NCBI GenBank assembly: GCA_026391775.1
Contig: JAPLDK010000031.1
Span: 1 to 48,985 of the forward strand
Origin: Bacteroidota bacterium
Lineage (GTDB): Bacteria; Bacteroidota; Bacteroidia; Bacteroidales; FEN-979
Direction: 5' to 3'
Length of the DNA stretch: 48,985 nucleotides
Position numbers and translations under genes: made by a program. Numbering within the stretch: position 1 is the first letter of the stretch; each line of letters begins with the position of its first letter. The notes beneath the pieces are model-generated. The model saw only the letters and a program-made list of their open reading frames with translations, was not told where the DNA came from and searched no databases. Of the stretch, positions 42,802 to 48,985 are shown piece by piece.

Positions 42802-44762
42802 AAACACTAACAGCCTGCATGTTTACTGCACTTACTTTTATGATAATACCTTTCGCCAGGGGGCAGGATTATTCAAAGAAATTCGGGGATGTAAGTATGG
42901 ATGAAATGACCCTAATATCCTGTCCAGGGGATCTCAAGGCTGATGCCATGGTTTTATACGATATCGGAAAATCCTCTTTTGTCAGGAACGATAATGGTTT
43001 TTATATTGTTTTTGAGGATCATGCCAGGATCAAGATCTTCCGGAAACCGGGATTTAAAAGTGCGACAATTGAAATTCCGCTTTATCAATATGATAAAAGA
43101 GGAGAAGAGCTGAACGAGATTAAGGCAGTGACTTATAATCTGGTTGACGGAAAAATTAAAGCAACAACTATAGATTTGAATACTATTTATGAAGAAAAAA
43201 TAACCGAGAATCACTCTGTTAAAAAATTTACACTGCCCGATCTGAAAGAAGGTTCAGTTATCGAGTACAAGTACAAGGTACTGTCACCTTTCCTGTTCAG
43301 CTTGCCTGGATGGGACTTTCAGAGGGAAATCCCTACGCTGCTCAGTGATTATACTGTTTTCATGATTCCTTTCTATGAATACACATATGTACTGCAGGGA
43401 GCGAGCGGTTTCGATGAGTTTGAGAATTATAAGGATGAAGGGATAATAAAAACCTTTGGTCCGGTTAATTATTACGAAATGGTAACGCATTTCGTCATGA
43501 AAGAGGTTCCTGCCTTTAAGGAAGAGCCTTTTACCACTACCAAGGAGGATTACCTGATTAAAATCGACTTCCAGTTGTCAAAGGAGACCGATGTAGACGG
43601 AACCTGGATTGATGTGATCAATACCTGGGACAAACTTGGAAAGGATCTGATGAAGGATGTCAATTTTGGCAAATATATGAGCAATTGCCAGAGCCTTGCC
43701 AAAGGTTTATTCGATATTCCTAAACTCTCGTCTATGGACGAAAATGCCAGATTCTATACGATAGTGAAGGAAACCAAATCTATGGTGAGATGGGACGATA
43801 AAAACAGAATATATGTCAATAAAACCGCAAAAAATTTCGTTGCAGAAAAAACCGGCAATTCGGCTGCTGTCAACCTGTTTCTTGCAGGCGCATTAAATGC
43901 CGGAGGAATTGAATCCTACCCGGTTTTGTTGAGTACCCGCAGTAACGGAAAAGTCAAAGTCGACTATCCTTTCCTGCATTATTTTGATTATGTGGCCGTG
44001 ATTGCCAAAGTGAATGAAAAATGGATACTTACCGATGCCACAGAAATTTTTTGTCCCGACGGCAGTATCCCGCCGCATTGCATAAATGGCAAAGGGCTGA
44101 TTGTGTTCAAAGATAAAACAGGCTGGGTTGACCTGCTTCCGAGAACGACCGGGCAGAAAGACATGGAGTTTACAATGGAACCTGCTCCGGGCAGAGATTC
44201 CATCCCTGTAACCTGCAATATCATGTATACAGGGTATGAAGCCTATTTTATAAAGAAAAATCTGAGGAATAAACAGGATGAACTATTCAAATATTACCAA
44301 TCCGACCAGCTTGATCCGGAAGGGAAGATCGAAACATTTAATTACGAAGATCCAAACAAAAACTATGTCGTTCATTTTAAGTGCAAGATACCTGCCGAAA
44401 CCCTTGATGGGAAAATCATCATTTCACCAGTGCCAAATGATTTTCTGCCAGGTAGATTGTTCCCGGAGGCCGTCCGCAAGCTGCCTGTCAATCTGAATTA
44501 CTATCGTGTGAGAACCTTTACGAGCAGGATACTTATCCCGGAAGGGTACAAAGTGTCCAAATTACCTGAGGATTATTCGGCTGACGACGATTATATGAAG
44601 ATCACCTATTCTTCAAAGCAGGAGGGTAATATGATTGTTATCTCGGCCATGTACAGCTTTAAAAAAGTCATTTACCAGCCTCAGGAATACATCAATCTAA
44701 GACTTCACTTCATTGACCTGAATTCGATTTTCAATCAAAAGGTTGTAATGGAGAAAAGTTGA
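42798..44762 (+). CDS. DUF3857/transglutaminase-like envelope protein, catalytically degenerate
   Basis: A 654-residue exported protein (signal peptide ending ARGQ) with the same order as the gene before it: DUF3857 domain (about 50-240), transglutaminase-like domain (about 300-420) and beta-rich C-terminal part. The catalytic Cys is serine (S355 in KTGNSAAVNLFL), the His is tyrosine (Y398 in YFDYVAVI) and the Asp is retained (D413 in LTDATE). It is therefore expected to be non-catalytic, perhaps a binding or scaffold subunit for its partner. This pattern is familiar among Bacteroidetes DUF3857 proteins. The four-base overlap with the upstream gene implies coupled translation of an active and an inactive paralogue. 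Confidence 0.9.
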   Translation: MKTLTACMFTALTFMIIPFARGQDYSKKFGDVSMDEMTLISCPGDLKADAMVLYDIGKSSFVRNDNGFYIVFEDHARIKIFRKPGFKSATIEIPLYQYDKRGEELNEIKAVTYNLVDGKIKATTIDLNTIYEEKITENHSVKKFTLPDLKEGSVIEYKYKVLSPFLFSLPGWDFQREIPTLLSDYTVFMIPFYEYTYVLQGASGFDEFENYKDEGIIKTFGPVNYYEMVTHFVMKEVPAFKEEPFTTTKEDYLIKIDFQLSKETDVDGTWIDVINTWDKLGKDLMKDVNFGKYMSNCQSLAKGLFDIPKLSSMDENARFYTIVKETKSMVRWDDKNRIYVNKTAKNFVAEKTGNSAAVNLFLAGALNAGGIESYPVLLSTRSNGKVKVDYPFLHYFDYVAVIAKVNEKWILTDATEIFCPDGSIPPHCINGKGLIVFKDKTGWVDLLPRTTGQKDMEFTMEPAPGRDSIPVTCNIMYTGYEAYFIKKNLRNKQDELFKYYQSDQLDPEGKIETFNYEDPNKNYVVHFKCKIPAETLDGKIIISPVPNDFLPGRLFPEAVRKLPVNLNYYRVRTFTSRILIPEGYKVSKLPEDYSADDDYMKITYSSKQEGNMIVISAMYSFKKVIYQPQEYINLRLHFIDLNSIFNQKVVMEKS

Positions 44763-44827
44763 GAGCATATGCATGCAGGCCGTCCTGGATTCGAAATTAT
44801 TATTCTCACGAATTATCAGGACCTTTG

Positions 44828-44835
44828 TAACTTTG
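44828..44835 (+). promoter_or_regulatory. Bacteroidetes -7 box for the second Cys/Met PLP enzyme
   Basis: TAACTTTG fits TAnnTTTG and ends 18 bases before the ATG at 44854. No TTG is seen 19-20 bases upstream; that position is occupied by the right arm of an imperfect inverted repeat (GTCCTG at 44782-44787, CAGGAC at 44817-44822). Confidence 0.5.
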
Positions 44836-44853
44836 TGAAAATATTCCTGCAAA

Positions 44854-46053
44854 ATGAAAAAGACAAACGATCCCTCAACCCGTATATTCGATCTGTTACA
44901 GTTCGGTGAATACGGGGATGTGAATCCGTCCATCACCGATTCAGCTACCTATACTTTCATGCAGGCCATCACCATGAGCGAGACTTTCGCCGGCCAGCAG
45001 GAAGGCTGCTACCTCTACTCCCGCCACTGGAACCCTACGAACAAGTACCTTGCCGATGCTCTTGCTGCACTTGAAGGAACTGAATCTGCCTGGGTCACCG
45101 CTTCCGGAATGGCGGCCATAACCTGCGCGATCTTTCAGCTTGTGAAAAGCGGAGACCATATCATCTGCTCGATGACTGTTTATGGAGGAACCTTTGCTTT
45201 TCTTTACAACTACCTTAAGAAGTTCAATATTGATGTGAGCTTTGTGGATATCACTGATCTTGATGAGGTCAGTAAAGCCATCCGTCCAAACACCAGGATC
45301 ATTTATACGGAGACCATGACGAACCCGTTGCTCCAGATCAGCGATATCCCTGAACTGGCTAAGATCTCCAATGAACATGGGATCAAGCTGATGGTGGATA
45401 ATACCTTTACCCCTATGATGGTTGCCCCGGCTCAGCATGGAGCCCATATTGTTGTCCACAGCATGACCAAATTCATCAACGGGAAGAATGACTGTGTTGC
45501 TGGAGCGATATGCGGGGATAAGGAATTTATAGATGAGCTTTGCGATGTAAATAGCGGTACTGCAATGCTGCTGGGTCCTTCACTTGAGCCCCTGCGTTCT
45601 TCAAGCATCCTGAAGAATCTTCATACCCTGCATATCCGTATGAAGCAGCACAGCAAAAATGCAATGTACCTGGCGGAAAAGTTTAAAGAGAACGGCACAA
45701 AGATCATTTACCCGGGCCTTCCTGAACATAAAGGGCATGAGGTACTGAAGAGGATCATGAATCCTGAATTCGGGTTCGGAGCCATGATCGCGATCGATAT
45801 GGGAACCGCATTGCGGGCCTCACGACTCATGGAGGCTATGGAACTGGAGGGTGTCGGATACCTTGCTGTGAGCCTTGGCTACTTTAAAACTCTGTTCAGC
45901 AATTCGGGTAAAAGTACTTCTTCAGAGGTGCCCGAGGAGCTCCAGAGAGAAATGGGATTGTCAGAAGGCCTTATCCGGTTTTCTGTTGGTCTTGATAACG
46001 ATATTGAACGCAGCTGGGAAAAGATAAAGCATTGTCTCGACCAGATGGGTTAA
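44854..46053 (+). CDS. Cys/Met metabolism PLP enzyme, methionine gamma-lyase-like
   Basis: A 399-residue PLP enzyme of the same superfamily as the one at 37624. K206 in VHSMTKFINGKND binds PLP; YLYSRHWNPT is the phosphate-binding block; ASGMAAI and VYGGTFAFL follow. The Cys that marks classical methionine gamma-lyases (YGCTF) is Gly, and the NDCVAGAICG segment and long C-terminal tail (EVPEELQREMGLSEGLIRFSVGLD) place it in a branch usually annotated only by superfamily. Candidate activities are methionine gamma-lyase, cystathionine gamma-lyase or sulfhydrylase; I cannot choose. It has its own -7 box and ends two bases from the convergent gcvP stop. Confidence 0.88.
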   Translation: MKKTNDPSTRIFDLLQFGEYGDVNPSITDSATYTFMQAITMSETFAGQQEGCYLYSRHWNPTNKYLADALAALEGTESAWVTASGMAAITCAIFQLVKSGDHIICSMTVYGGTFAFLYNYLKKFNIDVSFVDITDLDEVSKAIRPNTRIIYTETMTNPLLQISDIPELAKISNEHGIKLMVDNTFTPMMVAPAQHGAHIVVHSMTKFINGKNDCVAGAICGDKEFIDELCDVNSGTAMLLGPSLEPLRSSSILKNLHTLHIRMKQHSKNAMYLAEKFKENGTKIIYPGLPEHKGHEVLKRIMNPEFGFGAMIAIDMGTALRASRLMEAMELEGVGYLAVSLGYFKTLFSNSGKSTSSEVPEELQREMGLSEGLIRFSVGLDNDIERSWEKIKHCLDQMG

Positions 46054-46055
46054 CC

Positions 46056-48920
46056 TTATCCCTCGCAGGTGCTCACCAGGTTCCTGTCACCAAAGGCATC
46101 ATCGATGCGGGTCACAGTGGGCCAGTATTTGTCCTCGTACGACCAGGGCATCGGATAAGCAGCTTTCTGCCGTGAGTAGGGCAGGGTCCATTCATCAGCC
46201 GAAACCATTGCTGCGGTATGCGGTGCTTTCATGATCACATTCAAAACCTTGTCGGCCTTGCCGGATGCTATCTCCTCAATTTCGCCCTTAATGGAGATCA
46301 TCGCCTCGATAAAACGGTTCAGCTCGTAATAAGGCTCGCTTTCTGTAGGCTCCACCATAAGGGTCCCGTGAACGGGGAAAGCCACAGTGGGAGCATGAAA
46401 GCCATAGTCCATAAGCCTCTTGGCAATATCAATGGCGCCTATATTCGTCTGGCGAGAGATGCCGTTGCAGTCGACGATCATTTCATGCGCACAGCGGCCG
46501 TTCTTTCCTGAATAAAGTATGGGATAATAAGGCTCCAGGCAGGATTTAAGATAGTTTGCATTGAGAATGGCCATCTTAGTCGCCTCTGTCAATCCTTCTC
46601 CGCCCATCAGTTTGATATAGGCATAGGAAATAGTGAGAATCAATGCGCTTCCGTAAGGGCCTGAAGCCACCGCAGTAGTCCCGGTTTTTCCACCGGTCCC
46701 GACCTCAGTATGCCTTGGCAGGAATGGAGTCAGGTGTTTTGCAACAGCGATGGGGCCTTCACCCGGACCACCGCCGCCGTGAGGAATGGCAAAAGTCTTG
46801 TGAAGGTTAAGGTGGCATACATCGGCACCTATCATTCCCGGGTTAGTCAGGCCTACCTGGGCATTCATGTTGGCGCCGTCCATATAAACCTGTCCTCCGT
46901 TCTCATGAACAATATTCACGATCTCGAGGATATTCTCTTCAAACACCCCGTGTGTCGAGGGATAAGTCACCATAAGCGCCGAAAGGTTGTCTTTATGCTC
47001 TACTGCTTTTTCACGCAGGTCATTGGTGTCGATGTTGCCGTGTTCGTCGCATTTTACAACCACTACCTGCATGCCGGCCATGGCAGCACTTGCCGGATTT
47101 GTCCCGTGCGCTGAAGAGGGAATGAGGCAGACGTTCCTGTGCCCGTCGCCCCGGCTGATATGATACTGCCTGATCACCAGCAATCCGGAGTATTCTCCTG
47201 CAGCCCCTGAATTGGGCATAAAGGAAACAGAATCAAAACCTGTGATCTCACAAAGGTCTTTTTCCAGTTCATTGATCAGATATTGAAAGCCTTCGGCCTG
47301 GTCCTTCGGAACAAAAGGATGAACTCCGCCGAATTCGGGATAACTCAATGCAAACAATTCGGATGCCGCATTCAGCTTCATGGTGCATGAACCCAGAGGG
47401 ATCATCGAGCGGTTAAGTGAAAGGTCTTTGATCTCAAGTTTCTTGAGGTAACGCATCATCTCGGTTTCGGAATGATAGGAATTGAAGACCTTTTGTGTCA
47501 TGTATGCTGATGTCCTTGTGAGTTCCGCCGGAATAGTGGTGATCATCTCGCATTCCTTCGGATTGCAGATGAACTCTGTAAATCCTTTCCCGTTGGTTTC
47601 TGCAAACAGATTAAGGATAAGATTGATGTCGGCAAGTTCGGTGGTTTCATCCACACTGATACCAACATGTTTCTCACCCATATACCTGATGTTGATCTTA
47701 AGTTCAAGAGCCTTGGTCCGCAGTTTGGCTGCAGTAACTCCTTCGGGAAGTTCAATACAGACCGTGTCAAAGAAATTCCCGTTTAGCTGCTTGTACCCGT
47801 ATTTCTGGATTTCCTGTGAAAGCACACCTGTCAGTATGTTGATGTGGCGTGCGATCTGCTTAATGCCTTTTGGGCCGTGATATACTCCGTACATTCCGGC
47901 CATGACTGCCAATAATACCTGGGAAGTGCAAATGTTGGAGGTCGCCTTTTCGCGCTTGATATGCTGTTCCCGGGTCTGCAAAGCCATTCTCAAGGCCCTG
48001 CTGCCGTTGGCATCAACCGATACCCCGATGATACGCCCGGGCATCTGCCGTTTAAAATCTTCTTTCGTTGCGAAGAAGGCTGCATGCGGGCCACCATATC
48101 CCATAGGGATCCCGAAACGCTGGGATGAACCGAATACTACATCGGCTCCCCATTCTCCAGGAGGAGTGAGTAATGACAGGCTTAACAGGTCGGCTGCCAC
48201 AGCTACACCGATCTTAAGGGTATGGGCCTTGTCGACAAAAGCGCGGTAATCAATTACTTCTCCAAACTGGTTGGGGTATTGCACGACCGATCCGAAAAAC
48301 GAATTATCAGGAACAAACTCTGTATGCTTTCCGAATACAAGTTCTATCCCCAGCGGAAGAGCCCTTGTCCTGATCACATCGGCAGTTTGAGGAAAAATGT
48401 CATCCGCCACAAAAAACTTATTTGTCCCTCTCCTGACCGTTTCACGGTCGCGGGAATTGAACAGCATGATCATGGCTTCCGAACCCGCAGTGCCTTCATC
48501 AAGAAGGGAAGCGTTTGCTATCGGCATTCCGGTAAGGTCGCTGATCATGGTTTGGAAATCGAGCAGGGCTTCCAGGCGGCCCTGTGAGATCTCTGCCTGG
48601 TAAGGAGTGTAGGCAGTATACCAGCCTGGATTTTCAAGAATATTCCTGATGATCACGGCTGGTGTGATAGTATTGTAATACCCCTGCCCAATATATGTTT
48701 TATACAGCTTGTTTTTCGCTGCAATACCCTTGATGTGGTTCAGGTACTGGTATTCGTTCATGCCTTTGGGAAGGTTCAAAGCTGCCTTCAGGCGAATTGC
48801 CGATGGGACGGTCTCATCAATTAGCTGGCCGAGGTTCTTGACTCCGATCTTTTCAAACATTTTTTCAATTTCGGCGCCAAATGGTCCATTGTGTCTTCTT
48901 GCAAAATTGTCAGTGATCAT
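46056..48920 (-). CDS. gcvP: Glycine dehydrogenase (decarboxylating), P protein
   Basis: A 954-residue fused P protein of the glycine cleavage system, which decarboxylates glycine and passes the aminomethyl group to lipoylated H protein. The N-terminal half contains GQGYYNTITPAVIIRNILENP and FGIPMGYGGPHAAFFA; the C-terminal half contains MIPLGSCTMKLNAASEL, the PLP lysine K708 in HLNLHKTFAIPHGGGGPG and the conserved C-terminal HEMIVDC. The frame is open up to a TTG at 48965, but that lies upstream of the predicted transcription start, so the ATG at 48918-48920 (MITDNFARRHNG) is preferred. The T and H genes are not in the window; lpdA may supply the L protein. Confidence 0.98.
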   Translation of the reverse strand: MITDNFARRHNGPFGAEIEKMFEKIGVKNLGQLIDETVPSAIRLKAALNLPKGMNEYQYLNHIKGIAAKNKLYKTYIGQGYYNTITPAVIIRNILENPGWYTAYTPYQAEISQGRLEALLDFQTMISDLTGMPIANASLLDEGTAGSEAMIMLFNSRDRETVRRGTNKFFVADDIFPQTADVIRTRALPLGIELVFGKHTEFVPDNSFFGSVVQYPNQFGEVIDYRAFVDKAHTLKIGVAVAADLLSLSLLTPPGEWGADVVFGSSQRFGIPMGYGGPHAAFFATKEDFKRQMPGRIIGVSVDANGSRALRMALQTREQHIKREKATSNICTSQVLLAVMAGMYGVYHGPKGIKQIARHINILTGVLSQEIQKYGYKQLNGNFFDTVCIELPEGVTAAKLRTKALELKINIRYMGEKHVGISVDETTELADINLILNLFAETNGKGFTEFICNPKECEMITTIPAELTRTSAYMTQKVFNSYHSETEMMRYLKKLEIKDLSLNRSMIPLGSCTMKLNAASELFALSYPEFGGVHPFVPKDQAEGFQYLINELEKDLCEITGFDSVSFMPNSGAAGEYSGLLVIRQYHISRGDGHRNVCLIPSSAHGTNPASAAMAGMQVVVVKCDEHGNIDTNDLREKAVEHKDNLSALMVTYPSTHGVFEENILEIVNIVHENGGQVYMDGANMNAQVGLTNPGMIGADVCHLNLHKTFAIPHGGGGPGEGPIAVAKHLTPFLPRHTEVGTGGKTGTTAVASGPYGSALILTISYAYIKLMGGEGLTEATKMAILNANYLKSCLEPYYPILYSGKNGRCAHEMIVDCNGISRQTNIGAIDIAKRLMDYGFHAPTVAFPVHGTLMVEPTESEPYYELNRFIEAMISIKGEIEEIASGKADKVLNVIMKAPHTAAMVSADEWTLPYSRQKAAYPMPWSYEDKYWPTVTRIDDAFGDRNLVSTCEG

Positions 48921-48953
48921 ATTTTTAAGTTTTTGATGGCAGATAGGGAATCG

Positions 48954-48983
48954 CAAAAGTACCAAGAAAATCCTTTAAATCAA
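48954..48983 (-). promoter_or_regulatory. Bacteroidetes-type promoter of gcvP
   Basis: On the minus strand TTG (48981-48983) and TACTTTTG (48954-48961) are separated by 19 bases. Transcription should start near 48947, leaving a leader of about 27 bases, too short for a glycine riboswitch. The upstream TTG alternative start at 48965 would lie outside the transcript. Confidence 0.75.
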
Positions 48984-48985
48984 AA

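Noticed and set aside
48918-48985. A glycine riboswitch in front of gcvP.
   Set aside because: The predicted leader is only about 27 bases, and no aptamer-like structure is present within the window.

Overview
The window looks like a core-genome segment of a Bacteroidota (Bacteroidetes) bacterium, probably close to Bacteroidales/Marinilabiliales-type anaerobes. The evidence is the Bacteroidetes -7 box TAnnTTTG in front of many genes, four of them with a TTG 19-20 bases upstream. Supporting evidence is the gene neighbourhood rsfS-ftsH-LUD-cdsA-psd, phylum-typical families (DUF4252, DUF3857, paired SurA-like isomerases, a YncE/phosphoesterase fusion) and weak Shine-Dalgarno signals. No rRNA, tRNA, CRISPR array or insertion sequence was recognised.

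Layout. 1-2106: an A+T-rich stretch with the 5' end of a secreted protein, an IntI/XerD-like tyrosine recombinase with an unusual duplicated N-terminal domain, a perfect 11-bp inverted repeat behind it and an 11-bp tandem repeat ahead of it. 2107-5686: nhaA translationally coupled behind a beta-propeller/phosphoesterase. 5806-12536: guaB, three periplasmic parvulin-type folding factors and a MoxR ATPase. 12615-16112: pstSCAB phosphate importer. 16109-18765 (minus): peptide transporter and a radical SAM protein. 18854-20493: ECF sigma factor, one-TM partner and DUF4252 protein, closed by stacked hairpins/terminators. 20632-23594 (minus): two outer-membrane-barrel-like proteins, one carrying helix-hairpin-helix motifs. 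23738-26096: two GNAT acetyltransferases, DUF1697 and DUF2461.

26097-30894 (minus): psd, cdsA, LUD protein, ftsH, rsfS. 30928-36011 (minus): LOG-family protein, uvrA (TTG start), lytic transglycosylase, rfbC; then lpdA. 37624-44762 (plus): a homoserine-branch cluster (O-acylhomoserine sulfhydrylase-like enzyme, thrC, thrH) running into two DUF3857/transglutaminase-like envelope proteins. 44854-48920: a second Cys/Met-family PLP enzyme and, convergent, gcvP.

How the genes work together: the 7-12 kb block handles outer-membrane protein folding; the 26-31 kb block couples membrane quality control (FtsH), ribosome silencing and phosphatidylethanolamine synthesis; the 37-41 kb block distributes homoserine between methionine and threonine, with ThrH as a likely substitute for homoserine kinase. 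lpdA could supply the L-protein for the glycine cleavage system to which gcvP belongs. Most of the window is ordinary housekeeping. The least explained parts are the integrase region, the HhH-barrel operon and the pair of active/inactive transglutaminase-like proteins.
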